Shown: positions 43,342 to 52,446 of the stretch, piece after piece
Position numbering within the stretch: position 1 is the stretch's first letter
How the letters are laid out: the number at the start of each line of letters is the position of its first letter
From: Deltaproteobacteria bacterium
Lineage (GTDB): Bacteria; Myxococcota_A; UBA796; SXON01
DNA: 52,541 nucleotides
NCBI GenBank assembly: GCA_947490345.1
Contig: CANLGL010000032.1
Coordinates: 1-52,541 of the forward strand
Direction: 5' to 3'
The notes under the pieces: generated by a model
The model's input: only the letters and a program-made list of their open reading frames with translations
What the model was told of the DNA's origin: nothing
Database searches by the model: none
Position numbers and translations under genes: made by a program

Positions 43342-44451
43342 ATGGCGAAGCGCGACTACTACGAGCTCTTGGGTGTTGCTCGAGATGCCTCTCAGGCCGA
43401 GATCAAGAAGGCCTTTCGCGCGCTCGCCATGAAGCTGCATCCCGACAAGAATCCTGGAGACAAGGAGGCCGAGGCCCGATTCAAGGAGGTCGCGGAGAGC
43501 TACGAGATTCTCGGAGACGAACAGAAGCGGCAAATGTACGACCGCTTCGGGCACGAGGGCCTCCGTGGTGCGGGGATGAACAGCGGCTTCCAGAGCTCCG
43601 ACGAGGTGTTCAGTCACTTCGCCGATATTTTCGGGGATCTCTTCGGATTTCGAGGCGGCGGTGGACAGCGCGGCCCACGCCGGGGCGCGGACCTTGAATA
43701 TCCCCTGACCGTGGAGTTCCTGGAGGCGGTCAAGGGTGTCGAGAAGGAAATCAGCTATCCCAAGCACGACAGTTGCCAGCAATGCTCCGGAAGCGGCGCC
43801 AAGGCCGGCTCAGAGCCGCAGACGTGCGGAACCTGTCGGGGTGCGGGCGAGGTGGTGCAGCAGGCGCAGATGTTTCTCCGCATTCGGACCGTCTGCCCCG
43901 CCTGTAATGGCCGGGGAAAGATCGTGCGGGATCCGTGCGCGGGCTGCACCGGCACGGGTCGGACGCGGCGCGAGGAAAAGCTCAAGGTCAACATCCCGGC
44001 GGGCGTGGATGAGGGCATGCAGCTTCGCCTCACCGGCAAGGGGGAGGCGGGCGAGCCCGGAGGTGCCTCCGGAGATCTATACGTCACAATCAGGGTTGCA
44101 GAGCACGACGTGTTCAAACGTGATGCGACGAATATCATCGTTCGACGCTCGATTCCGTATGTGCTTGCGGTTTTGGGAGGCGAGCTGGTCGTCCCCACGG
44201 TGGATGGCGATGAGACGTTGGCGATCGAGCACGGCACCCCATCGGGCAAGGTCATCACCATGCGCGGCAAGGGGGTCGCGGCGATCCACGGTCGCGGTCG
44301 CGGCGACCAGCTCGTGCAGCTGGTCGTCGATGTGCCTCGGCAGCTGTCTACGCGCGAGGAGGAGCTCCTCCGTGAGTTGGCCAAAGCGCAGAGCGTGAAG
44401 ATCCGAGACCGCAGCTTCTGGGGCGCCGTCTTCAAGGGCTTCGGGTCGTAA
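43342..44451 (+). CDS. dnaJ: Co-chaperone DnaJ (Hsp40)
   Basis: This 369-residue type I DnaJ has the J domain with HPD (KLHPDKNPGD) at about 32-42, a Gly/Phe-rich stretch, and four zinc-binding CxxCxGxG motifs (CQQCSGSG, CGTCRGAG, CPACNGRG, CAGCTGTG). The C-terminal substrate-binding domains follow. It starts at ATG 43342, 4 bp after dnaK. It stimulates DnaK ATPase and hands over clients. Confidence 0.97.
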   Translation: MAKRDYYELLGVARDASQAEIKKAFRALAMKLHPDKNPGDKEAEARFKEVAESYEILGDEQKRQMYDRFGHEGLRGAGMNSGFQSSDEVFSHFADIFGDLFGFRGGGGQRGPRRGADLEYPLTVEFLEAVKGVEKEISYPKHDSCQQCSGSGAKAGSEPQTCGTCRGAGEVVQQAQMFLRIRTVCPACNGRGKIVRDPCAGCTGTGRTRREEKLKVNIPAGVDEGMQLRLTGKGEAGEPGGASGDLYVTIRVAEHDVFKRDATNIIVRRSIPYVLAVLGGELVVPTVDGDETLAIEHGTPSGKVITMRGKGVAAIHGRGRGDQLVQLVVDVPRQLSTREEELLRELAKAQSVKIRDRSFWGAVFKGFGS

Positions 44452-44516
44452 ACGCCTGTCACGGTGGCGGCGTCAGCAAGCCACCGCCGCGCTAAGGGCG
44501 GGCGCAGGGAGAGGCC

Positions 44517-45512
44517 GTGTCCAACGAATCTGGGGTGGCAGCGCCACCGAGCGAGGGAGAGATCGCGGCTGCCGCGGTGGAGGTGGCGCGCGTCCGCACC
44601 GAGGTGGGGCGGGTGCTCGTCGGCCAGCGGTATCTGGTGGACAGGATGCTCGTCGCGCTTTTGGCCGACGGGCACTTGCTCGTAGAGGGGGTCCCGGGCC
44701 TCGCAAAGACCACGGCCATCAAGGCGCTGGCGGGCGCGATTTCGGGTAGTTTTGCGCGGGTGCAGTTCACCCCCGACCTGCTCCCTGCGGACCTGGTCGG
44801 GACGCAGGTCTACAACCCCCGCGACATGACGTTCACCACGAAGAAGGGACCGATCTTCGCGAATATCGTGCTCGCCGACGAGATCAACCGCGCGCCGGCC
44901 AAGGTGCAGAGCGCGCTACTCGAGGCGATGCAGGAGCGGCAGGTGACCCTCGCTGACGAGACGCATGTTCTTCCGGCCCCTTTTCTCGTCCTGGCCACCC
45001 AGAATCCCATCGAACAGGAGGGCACCTACCCCCTGCCCGAGGCGCAGGTCGACCGCTTCATGATGAAGTTGCTGGTGACCTACCCGACGCAGGACGAAGA
45101 GCGCGTGATTTTGGAGCGAAGCAGTCGACCGGTAGAGCGCGTCGGCGCGGTGCTCACGCCGGCCCGATTGATCGAACTGCAGGACCTGTGCCGACGGGTG
45201 ACGCTCAAGCCGGTGCTTCAAAACTACATCGTTGCTCTGGTGCATGCGACTCGGCAGCCGGGGACGGTCTCGGCGAAGCTCGCGCGCTTCGTGCAATATG
45301 GCGCCTCCCCGCGCGCCACGATTTCGCTTGCGGCGGCGGCCCGCGCGATCGCGCTTTTGGACGGCCGCGACTTCGCCACGCCGGACGACGTCAAGGAGAT
45401 CGCGCCGGACGTGCTGAGGCACCGTCTACTCTTGACCTACGAGGCCGAGGCGGAAGGGCTCTCGCCCGACGCGGTTGTGCGCGAAGTGCTCGCCGCTGTT
45501 CGGACGCCCTGA
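44517..45512 (+). CDS. MoxR-family AAA ATPase
   Basis: This 331-residue protein starts at GTG 44517, preceded by AGGGAGAGG. Walker A is GVPGLAKT at 58-65, Walker B is IVLADEINRAP, and the sensor ATQNPIEQEGTYPLPEAQVDRF follows. It is the lead gene of the Bat-type operon. MoxR ATPases work with DUF58 and VWA proteins as chaperone-like systems at the membrane. It is 65 bp downstream of dnaJ; a weak hairpin at 44462-44486 sits in that gap. Confidence 0.93.
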   Translation: MSNESGVAAPPSEGEIAAAAVEVARVRTEVGRVLVGQRYLVDRMLVALLADGHLLVEGVPGLAKTTAIKALAGAISGSFARVQFTPDLLPADLVGTQVYNPRDMTFTTKKGPIFANIVLADEINRAPAKVQSALLEAMQERQVTLADETHVLPAPFLVLATQNPIEQEGTYPLPEAQVDRFMMKLLVTYPTQDEERVILERSSRPVERVGAVLTPARLIELQDLCRRVTLKPVLQNYIVALVHATRQPGTVSAKLARFVQYGASPRATISLAAAARAIALLDGRDFATPDDVKEIAPDVLRHRLLLTYEAEAEGLSPDAVVREVLAAVRTP

Positions 45513-45521
45513 GGTCCGAGC

Positions 45522-46376
45522 GTGCTGACCCCTGACGAACTGCGACAGATCGGCCGCCTCCACGCGCAGGTGGGGCGGCGTGTCGACGCGCTGCTCGCAG
45601 GCGAGTACCGCTCCACATTTCGGGGCTCCGGCATGGAGTTCGAGGAGGTCCGTCCGTACAGCCCGGGAGACGATGTTCGACGCATCGACTGGAACGTCAC
45701 CGCGCGCACGGGCGACGCGTTCTTGAAGGTGTTTCGCGAGGAGAGGGAGCTCACGATGCTCCTGGTCGTGGATCGGTCAGGATCGGTCCGGTTCGGCGGC
45801 GGCGGGCGAGACGGACGCACCGACAAGCGCCTGCAGATGGCTCGGGTGGCGGGCGCCCTGAGCTACGCCGCGCTCCGCAGCAGCGACCGTGTCGGGCTGA
45901 TCACCTTTTCCGACGGCGTCGAGCACTTCTTGCCGCCCCGAAAGACGCGGGGACACGCGTGGTCGGTCATTCGCGCCGTTTACGAAGCCGTTGACCGGGA
46001 CCGAGGTACCAACCTTCAGGCGGCCATCGTCAAGGCGCAGACCGTGCTCAAGCGGCGCGCCGCTGTCGTCATCGTCTCGGACTTCCTGGGCCCCGAGACC
46101 TGGGTAGACGCCTTGCGGGTGCTCCAGAAACGCCATCGAGTGCACGCGTTCCTGGTACATGATCCTGCGGAAAGTGGGCTGCCCGACCTCGGGTTGGTGA
46201 CCGTTGTCGACGCCGAGACTGGTGCGGTCCGCACCGTGGATGCAGGTCGATGGCTGGCAGAAGTGTCGATCGAACACCGGCTCGCCAAGTTGCGCCGGCT
46301 CGGGGTGAGGGTCAGCGCCGTGAGCACCCAAGATGATGCCTTTCAGCGCATGCACAGCCATTTCCGGGCGCGCTGA
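45522..46376 (+). CDS. DUF58 domain protein of the Bat operon
   Basis: This 284-residue protein starts at GTG 45522, 9 nt after moxR. It has the DUF58 signature YRSTFRGSGMEFEEVRPYSP and GDDVRRIDWNVTART at about residues 27-63, and a degenerate VWA-like fold after it (MLLVVDRSGSVRFG with DRSGS). DUF58 proteins are the usual partners of MoxR and VWA proteins. It overlaps the next gene by 1 nt. Confidence 0.92.
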   Translation: MLTPDELRQIGRLHAQVGRRVDALLAGEYRSTFRGSGMEFEEVRPYSPGDDVRRIDWNVTARTGDAFLKVFREERELTMLLVVDRSGSVRFGGGGRDGRTDKRLQMARVAGALSYAALRSSDRVGLITFSDGVEHFLPPRKTRGHAWSVIRAVYEAVDRDRGTNLQAAIVKAQTVLKRRAAVVIVSDFLGPETWVDALRVLQKRHRVHAFLVHDPAESGLPDLGLVTVVDAETGAVRTVDAGRWLAEVSIEHRLAKLRRLGVRVSAVSTQDDAFQRMHSHFRAR

Positions 46377-47140
46377 TGGCGTTCGTTCTGCTGCTTCTGG
46401 CGTGTGCTTCGCCGCCGCCCGTCGATGCGCCTGCCGCCACGGTGTACGTCGACGCCCGGAAGGCGGTGTCGGGAGGCAGCCTCGCGCTCCATGCGCCGGG
46501 CGGCTCGAAGGTGGAGGGGACCACCGGGCTGGTTGTTCTGGGTGTCGCCGACGGGGAGTGGGGGCTCTCCGGGGCCGATGGCAGCTACATCGTGACGGTC
46601 ACGCCTCCTGTCGGTGAAGCGGTGCGGGTCTTTGTCGACATCGGCGTGGACGGTCCCAAGGGCGGCCCGATGGACGAGCTTCAGCAGCTCCCACCGCCGC
46701 CACCGCCGGTGTGGCCTTGGGTGGTGGCCGCGCTCGTGACGGTCGGGGCTGCCGTTGCGGGAGCCATATTTGCCTGGAAGCGGTTCAAGCCTGTCCCGCC
46801 GTTGCCCACGCCCGAGCCTGCCCACGTCGTCGCCCACCGCGCTTGGGTAGCACTGCGCGCCCGAACCGACCTGTACCCGAATCAGGTGGCGGGGCAGATG
46901 TCCGACATCTTCCGGAGTTGGCTCGAGGACGACCTGCACTTCCCGGCCACCCAGCGAACGCGCCGGGAAATTCTCGATGTGCTCGCCGGGTACGTCACCG
47001 CGGCCGAACTGGACGCGGCCCGGCGGCTGCTGTCGGCCACCGACCTCGTGAAATTCGCTGAGCGGGCCGAGCACGACGATCTCTTCGTCAGGTTAGACCA
47101 GGACTTCTACGCGGTTGTCCGTCCGGTGCGACGTGCTTGA
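46376..47140 (+). CDS. Lipobox and TM protein with DUF4381-like cytoplasmic domain
   Basis: This 254-residue protein starts in a TGATG overlap with the DUF58 gene. It begins with a lipoprotein-like signal (MAFVLLLLAC, Cys10), continues with an exported about 100-residue domain and a Pro-rich stretch (QLPPPPPPVW), has a membrane span at about 113-134, and ends in a cytoplasmic helical domain. That last part (AHRAWVALRARTDL, VAGQMSDIFRSWLEDDLHFP, RTRREILDVLAG) resembles the DUF4381 family found in Bat operons. Having both a lipobox and an internal span is unusual. It overlaps the next gene by 8 nt. Confidence 0.75.
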   Translation: MAFVLLLLACASPPPVDAPAATVYVDARKAVSGGSLALHAPGGSKVEGTTGLVVLGVADGEWGLSGADGSYIVTVTPPVGEAVRVFVDIGVDGPKGGPMDELQQLPPPPPPVWPWVVAALVTVGAAVAGAIFAWKRFKPVPPLPTPEPAHVVAHRAWVALRARTDLYPNQVAGQMSDIFRSWLEDDLHFPATQRTRREILDVLAGYVTAAELDAARRLLSATDLVKFAERAEHDDLFVRLDQDFYAVVRPVRRA

Positions 47141-48104
47141 GTGGGCGTCGCCACTATGGTTCTTGGCGTTGCCGCTCGGGGTGTTGCCGATCGTGGGACT
47201 TTTTCGCCCATGGGCCCTGCGGTTCTCGTCGTTCGCGGGGATGCGCGGGGGGCGGTCGTTGCGGTCAAACCTGGTGTGGCTACCCGCCCTTTTGCAGGCC
47301 GCAGTGCTGGTGCTGGTGGTGCTGGCGCTCGCCCGCCCGCAGCTCGTCACCCGCGAGACGGAGCGGGAGAGCGAAGGGGTCGACATCGTTCTGGCGATGG
47401 ACACCTCGGGCTCGATGCGGGCCGACGACATGGGCCTGGGCGCAATGCGCCTCACGCGACTTCAGGCCGGACAGCGCGTCATGGCCGAGTTCGTGGACCA
47501 GCGGCCGAATGACAGGATCGCCCTCGTGGTGTTCGGAGAGGAGGCGTTCACCCAGGTGCCCCTTACCCTTGATCACGTTGGGCTCAACGACTTCATCGGG
47601 CAGCTCGAAATCGGTCTGGCCGGCAAGTCGGCCACCGCGGTTGGCGACGCGATCGCCGTGTCAGCGAAGCGGCTGAAGGAACTCACGGCGCCCAGCAAGG
47701 TCATCATCCTGGTGACTGACGGCAAATCGAACTCGGGACAGATCGATCCGGTGCAGGCGGCCGAGGCCGCAGCCGCTCTGGGGATTCGCGTGTACACGAT
47801 CGGGGTGGGGGCCGGCGGCGCACCGGCCGGTCTCCTCGGAATGTTCAGCGCGGGAGGGGCGGAGGTGGACGAACGCACGCTCGGGCTGATCGCGTCGACC
47901 ACGGGTGGCCAATACTTCCGCGCCACCGACACCCGGGCGCTCGCGGAGGTGTACACCCGCATCGACGAGCTGGAGCCATCGACCGCGAAGGTGAAGGAGT
48001 ACGTGCACCGCGACGAGTTGTTCCTGAAGGCCTTGGGACCAGCGCTGGTGTTGCTGCTGCTCGACGTGATCCTGGGTGCGACACTCTTGCGGAGGCTTCC
48101 TTGA
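47133..48104 (+). CDS. VWA domain membrane protein, BatA-like
   Basis: This 323-residue protein starts at GTG 47133 (MLEWASPLWFLALPLG); a TTG at 47115 is an alternative that reads into the previous gene. It has two N-terminal spans, then a von Willebrand A domain with the metal site DTSGS at 90-94, and a C-terminal span near residue 300. This is the BatA arrangement. The domain faces the periplasm according to the usual model for the family. Confidence 0.88.
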   Translation: MLEWASPLWFLALPLGVLPIVGLFRPWALRFSSFAGMRGGRSLRSNLVWLPALLQAAVLVLVVLALARPQLVTRETERESEGVDIVLAMDTSGSMRADDMGLGAMRLTRLQAGQRVMAEFVDQRPNDRIALVVFGEEAFTQVPLTLDHVGLNDFIGQLEIGLAGKSATAVGDAIAVSAKRLKELTAPSKVIILVTDGKSNSGQIDPVQAAEAAAALGIRVYTIGVGAGGAPAGLLGMFSAGGAEVDERTLGLIASTTGGQYFRATDTRALAEVYTRIDELEPSTAKVKEYVHRDELFLKALGPALVLLLLDVILGATLLRRLP

Positions 48105-49903
48105 TCTTCGGCTCGCCGGGCCTCCTCTGGCTGTTGGTCCTCACGCCCGCGGTCGGACTCTTGATCCTTTGGGCATGGCGACGCCGTCGTGACGCAATAT
48201 CGCGCGCATTCTCGGTCGAGGCTTATGCCTCGCTCGTATTTCCGGGACTTGGCCGCGCGCGAGGCGTCCAGGCGGTCGCCGCGACGCTCGCCGTGCTGCT
48301 GGTGAGCGTCGCGGCGGCACGACCGCAACTCGGCCATCAGTGGGTGCAGCGGCGGGGAAAGGGGGTCGACATCGTCGTCATCCTCGACGTCTCGCGGTCG
48401 ATGGACGTGGAAGACGTCTCACCCTCCCGGATGGAGCGCGCCCGTCGCGAGGTCACCGATTTTGTTGGCCTGCTGCGCGGCGATCGCGTCGGGCTGGTCC
48501 TGGTGGCCAACGGCGCCTACCTTCGAACCCCGTTGACGACCGACTACGGCACGTTCGTGTGGGGCCTCACCGACTCGTCCACGTCGACCATTGCGGCCCA
48601 GGGGACCGCGATGTCGGAGGGGCTCAATACGGCCACCCAGATGCTCACTCGCGGCGGCGGGGCAGGGAAGGCGGTGCTGATCGTCAGCGACGGCGAGTTC
48701 CACGACCCCCCGGAGGCGCTCGCGGCGGCTTCCACGCGTGCCATGGAAGCAGGCGTGAGGGTGTATGGGCTGGGCGTCGGAGACAGCGGCGGCGCGCCGA
48801 TCCCGCTCGCCCAGGGTGGTTTCAAGAAGGACCGTGCCGGCGCCATCGTCCTGAGTCGTCTGGAGGCGGAGGGGCTCCGGGGGCTGGCCGCGGCGACGGG
48901 GGGGGCGTACGTGGAGGCGGTGGTGGGGACCGACGACGTGGTGGGCTTGTACGAAGGGGAGATCCGGGCGAAGCTGGAGGCGAAGGAGCGCGAGCTTCAC
49001 CGGGAGAAGATTCCCAACGAGGTCTACCAATGGCCGCTGGCGATCGGGCTTTTGGCCCTTGTCGCGGTGGCTTTTTTCGGAATCGGTCCCCGCGCGCGTC
49101 GTCACGGGACTGCCCCGGCCTTGGTGCTGTTGGGGATACTGGTGGTCGCGCCGGGCGACTCGTGGGCAGGCCCGCGCGAAGAGGGTCTGGCGGCATGGCG
49201 GGCAAAGGACTGGAGCACCGCTGCCGATCAACTGGGGCAGGCTCGGGTGGAGAATGCGCGCGACGTCGAGGTCGGCCAGGCGCTGGCGGAGTCCCTCTAC
49301 CGGAAGGGCCGCTTCCGCGAGGCCGAGCAATTGTACCTCTCGATGGCCGAGACTGACCCCGCGCATGCGGGCACCCATCGCTACAACGCAGGGAATAGCG
49401 CCTACGCGGACGGCCGGTTGGAGAGGGCGCTGAACCTCTATGACACCGTTCGCACCGCCGATCCGGAATTGAGGAGCGCTGCCACGAACTTCGAGGCGGT
49501 GAAGAAGGAGGTCGCGATGCGCGAGCAGCAGCCTCCGCCTGAGGACGGGTCTGGAGGCGGTCAGGGCGACTCTGGCGAAGAGGGTCAACCTGGGCAGGAG
49601 GGTCAACCCGGGCAGGAGGGTCAACCCGGGCAGGAGGGCCAGCCCGGGCAGGAGGGTCAGCCCGGGCAGGAGGGTCAACCCGGCCAGGAGGGTCAGCCAG
49701 GCGAGGGCGAACCCGGAGGGACGGACAGTGGCGACGGGAGTGGCTCGCCCGACACCCGGGAGGGGACGGAGGCCGCGATCGACGCGCCGGCGTCGGCGTC
49801 GGGGGAGCTGTCCGCTGAGGCGGCCGCCCGGCTCGTGGACTCCGTCGTGGATGGCCGGCCGCGGGTGCGCGTGGCGGGGCGCGAGACGGAAAAGGACTGG
49901 TGA
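48101..49903 (+). CDS. VWA and TPR fusion, BatB/BatC-like
   Basis: This 600-residue protein starts at TTG 48101 with a strong GGAGG 5 nt upstream. It has an N-terminal span, a VWA domain with metal site DVSRS at 96-100, two more spans around 310-350, TPR-like repeats at about 355-460 (AEQLYLSMAETDPAHAGTHRYNAGNSAY) and a low-complexity segment of seven EGQPGQ-type units at 494-535, then an acidic tail. In Bat operons BatB (VWA) and BatC (TPR) are often separate; here they form one chain. The repeat would make a flexible linker. Confidence 0.88.
   Translation: MIFGSPGLLWLLVLTPAVGLLILWAWRRRRDAISRAFSVEAYASLVFPGLGRARGVQAVAATLAVLLVSVAAARPQLGHQWVQRRGKGVDIVVILDVSRSMDVEDVSPSRMERARREVTDFVGLLRGDRVGLVLVANGAYLRTPLTTDYGTFVWGLTDSSTSTIAAQGTAMSEGLNTATQMLTRGGGAGKAVLIVSDGEFHDPPEALAAASTRAMEAGVRVYGLGVGDSGGAPIPLAQGGFKKDRAGAIVLSRLEAEGLRGLAAATGGAYVEAVVGTDDVVGLYEGEIRAKLEAKERELHREKIPNEVYQWPLAIGLLALVAVAFFGIGPRARRHGTAPALVLLGILVVAPGDSWAGPREEGLAAWRAKDWSTAADQLGQARVENARDVEVGQALAESLYRKGRFREAEQLYLSMAETDPAHAGTHRYNAGNSAYADGRLERALNLYDTVRTADPELRSAATNFEAVKKEVAMREQQPPPEDGSGGGQGDSGEEGQPGQEGQPGQEGQPGQEGQPGQEGQPGQEGQPGQEGQPGEGEPGGTDSGDGSGSPDTREGTEAAIDAPASASGELSAEAAARLVDSVVDGRPRVRVAGRETEKDW
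49580..49705 (+). repeat. 18-bp tandem repeat in batB/C
   Basis: Seven units of 18 bp encode EGQPGQ (the last EGQPGE). The units differ only at a few third positions (GGTCAACCC versus GGCCAGCCC), so the array is likely prone to slippage but keeps the frame. It is not a CRISPR: there are no spacers. Confidence 0.9.
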
Positions 49904-51492
49904 TGCTGGCACTCATCAACCTGGGCCTCGCGGCCGGCCTGGTCATGCAGCTCGATGCGACCGAGGTCGTCGCGGGGCAGAGCGTCGGGCTCACGCTGCA
50001 GCTCTCCGATGCCTTCGTCGCGCGACCTCCGTCGATTCCGGCCACGGAGGGGGCCACGGTGCGCTTCGTCACCCAGGCGCGGGCCCGGCAGATGATGAAC
50101 TTCGACGTCACCGAGACGCAGACGTTTCGGTATGACGTGACCGCAACCAGCCCCGGCGACTACCAGATCGGTCCGCTGACCGTCGACACCCCAGGGGGCG
50201 AGCTCCGGGCCGACGGCATCACCCTTCACGTCGCGGCTCCGGACACGTCGGGGGTGGACGGCCTCGTCGCTGAGCTCGGGGATGGCGTCGCGTGGGTCGG
50301 CGAGGTTCTGGTGTACCACCTGGAGTTCAAGACCCGCCAGTCCCTGATCAACGCTCGGTGGGGACCGCCCGACAGCCCTCTTTTGATGGCCGAACCTGGC
50401 GTCGAGCCGGTGACGGCCGAGTACCGATTGGGCGCCGCGGCGGGCGCCGTGTCGGTGGCGGAACTGTGGTACCCATTCCGCGTCATTGCGGCGGGGGTCA
50501 CGACCGTCGATGCCGGGACGCTCCTGGCACAGGTCGCGGTGCAGCGCCGGCGAGGCGGCAGCCGGGATCCGTTTTTCCGCGACCTTCCCGGATTCACGGA
50601 CACGGAGAATCAGACCGTCGTCAGCAATTCGCTCCGCCTGCAGCTCAAGGCGCTCCCCGCGGGCCGGCCCGCGGGGTTCTCGGGGTTGGTGGGGAGCTTC
50701 GAGCTTTCCAGCGCTCCGCTTCCGGCGAGTATCGACGTTGGCGACACGTTGACGGTGGATGTCCTTCTTGCTGGCGAGGGAGCCGTGGCGGGGGCAAGCC
50801 TCCCGCCGTGGCCATCGGATGGATACCGCGTGTACGATGACATTCCGACGTTGTCTGCGAAGCTCTCCGACGGAAAGCTCGCGGGGTCGGCTCGGTTTCG
50901 TCGTGCGGTCGTCCCCGAGCGTCCGGGCACCCTTTCGCTGCCTCCGGTGCGTATGTCGTGGTTCGACCCCGAATCGGGCGAGTATGTCGAGCGTGAGCTC
51001 GCGCTGCGTTCGGTCGAGGTGGGCGGCGCAGCCTCGGCCGCCAGCGTCGAAGCCTACGGGGCGCCGGGCGCGGCGGGCACTGCCGTAGCGGCGCTGGGTG
51101 ACGACATCCTGCCCGTGCGCACCAACGTGTCGCTGACGGGCGGGTCTCCACCGTGGTTGGGATGGCTGTTGGCGCTACCGGGCGCTGGCCTCCTCGCCGT
51201 CCAGGGGGTTGGGCGGATCCGGGGCGCCTTCCAACGCAAGGTGCAGGAGCGCACCTTCGGCTTCGACGATCTCCCCGATGATCTTGAGGGCCGTCTCGCA
51301 GGGCTTGAGCGCATCTTCCGCGACGAGGCGGGCCGTCGGCTCGGACGGCCCCCTCCAGAGATAAAACGTGATGACGTCGCGACACTCGGCGAGGAGGCCA
51401 TCGTAATCTATCGCGAGCTCGACCTCGCCCGATACCGCGGCGGGATCGGGCTTCCGGAGGTGCGCGTGCGCGCCTGGATGGGTGCGAAATGA
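49903..51492 (+). CDS. BatD-like membrane protein
   Basis: This 529-residue protein starts at ATG 49903, in a TGATG overlap; a GTG immediately before it is equivalent. It has a signal-like N-terminus (LALINLGLAAGLVMQL), a large periplasmic beta-rich part with BatD-like segments (VGLTLQLSDAF; YDVTATSPGDYQIGPLTV), a membrane span at about 405-425 (WLGWLLALPGAGLLAVQG) and a C-terminal helical cytoplasmic tail. This matches the BatD (oxygen tolerance) family. It overlaps the next gene by 4 nt. Confidence 0.88.
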   Translation: MLALINLGLAAGLVMQLDATEVVAGQSVGLTLQLSDAFVARPPSIPATEGATVRFVTQARARQMMNFDVTETQTFRYDVTATSPGDYQIGPLTVDTPGGELRADGITLHVAAPDTSGVDGLVAELGDGVAWVGEVLVYHLEFKTRQSLINARWGPPDSPLLMAEPGVEPVTAEYRLGAAAGAVSVAELWYPFRVIAAGVTTVDAGTLLAQVAVQRRRGGSRDPFFRDLPGFTDTENQTVVSNSLRLQLKALPAGRPAGFSGLVGSFELSSAPLPASIDVGDTLTVDVLLAGEGAVAGASLPPWPSDGYRVYDDIPTLSAKLSDGKLAGSARFRRAVVPERPGTLSLPPVRMSWFDPESGEYVERELALRSVEVGGAASAASVEAYGAPGAAGTAVAALGDDILPVRTNVSLTGGSPPWLGWLLALPGAGLLAVQGVGRIRGAFQRKVQERTFGFDDLPDDLEGRLAGLERIFRDEAGRRLGRPPPEIKRDDVATLGEEAIVIYRELDLARYRGGIGLPEVRVRAWMGAK

Positions 51493-52253
51493 TCCTCTGC
51501 GTGATCGCTGCGGCCTTTGCCCTAGGGAAGGAAGAGTTTGCATCAGCCAACACCGCCCTTGCGGCGGGCGATCTCGCTGAAGCGGAGGCGGGCTATCGGC
51601 AGGCGCTCGAAGCAGGCGCAGTCGATGCAGATGTGTACTACAACCTTGGTAATGTTCTCTTTCGTCAAGAGCAGCTCCCGTTGGCGGTCCTTGCCTGGCG
51701 GCGCGCGTTGGCCCTGGCTCCCCGCGACCCAGACGCCTCTGCGAACCTCGACTTTGCGCGCAGGCGGGTCCGCGACGATTCCGTGGCCCCGGATCCCTGT
51801 CCAGCTTGGGCGCCCTGGCAAGCCGCCCTCACCCCCGGCGAAGGCCAGCTCGCGGGCGGCGCGCTCTTGGGGTTCGGGTTGGTCGCGCTTGGCTTGCGGC
51901 GGCGGTGGCCACACCTGCCAATGGTCGGCGTGGGCGGGATAGCCGCGCTGGTCGGCGGCGGGCTCGGCCTGGGCGGTGTGGCGGAGGGGGCGATGCCGCC
52001 CGCGGCCGTCGTGCTCGTCGACGAGGTGACCGCCCACAGCGATCTGGGCGGCGGGGTCGATCTCTTCGCGCTGCACGGGGGCGCGGAGATCCAGGTCGTT
52101 GAACTGGCGGCTGGCCAGGTGCTCGTCGCGTTGGCCGACGGGCGGCGAGGTTGGTTGGCCGCGGAGACGGTCGGGTGGGTCGACCCCGAGGCGGTGATGC
52201 CGCGCCCCGTGGTAGTCACCCATGGCGCCTCGAGCGCCTCCCAGCCCCATTAG
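51489..52253 (+). CDS. TPR protein, BatE-like
   Basis: This 254-residue protein overlaps batD by 4 nt (ATGA). It has a short signal-like N-terminus, two TPR units at about 18-85 (YYNLGNVLFRQEQLPLAVLAWRRALALAP), a pair of membrane spans around 125-175, and a C-terminal SH3-like beta domain (LADGRRGWLAAETVGWVDPE). BatE proteins show exactly this TPR-span-SH3 order. It is the last gene of the operon and of the window. Confidence 0.85.
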   Translation: MILCVIAAAFALGKEEFASANTALAAGDLAEAEAGYRQALEAGAVDADVYYNLGNVLFRQEQLPLAVLAWRRALALAPRDPDASANLDFARRRVRDDSVAPDPCPAWAPWQAALTPGEGQLAGGALLGFGLVALGLRRRWPHLPMVGVGGIAALVGGGLGLGGVAEGAMPPAAVVLVDEVTAHSDLGGGVDLFALHGGAEIQVVELAAGQVLVALADGRRGWLAAETVGWVDPEAVMPRPVVVTHGASSASQPH

Positions 52254-52283
52254 ATGCCCAGTCGCCGTGGGGGACTGCGGTGA

Positions 52284-52378
52284 GGGGAGAGCGCCACGCC
52301 CGTCGTGCTATCCAGCACGACGGGCGCCGTAGGCCGGAAACCGGAGGTTGGAGGCCGGAGGGAATGGCGCGGTAGGGG
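52284..52378 (+). repeat. Structured intergenic repeat, copy B
   Basis: This 95-bp copy has the same flanks as copy A at 16165-16258: GGGGAGAGCGCCA before, AGGCCGGAAA and TTGGAGGCCGGAGGG then AATGGCGCGGTAGGGG after. The central stem (arms 52297-52309, CGCCCGTCGTGCT, and 52314-52326; loop ATCC) is a perfect 13 bp but has a mostly different sequence from copy A. Orientation is the same as copy A. Confidence 0.8.
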
Positions 52379-52446
52379 GAGAGGGCGGCGAGCTCATGCT
52401 TGATCACAACGGGGAATTTTCCTGTTCGGTCAAGGGTTCTTCGAGC

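Noticed and set aside
44462..44486. Hairpin between dnaJ and moxR as a terminator
   Set aside because: Only a 7-bp stem with an 11-nt loop and no T run; kept as a weak hairpin only.
49580..49705. Tandem repeat considered as a CRISPR array
   Set aside because: Units are contiguous, 18 bp, in frame and code for EGQPGQ; there are no spacers.
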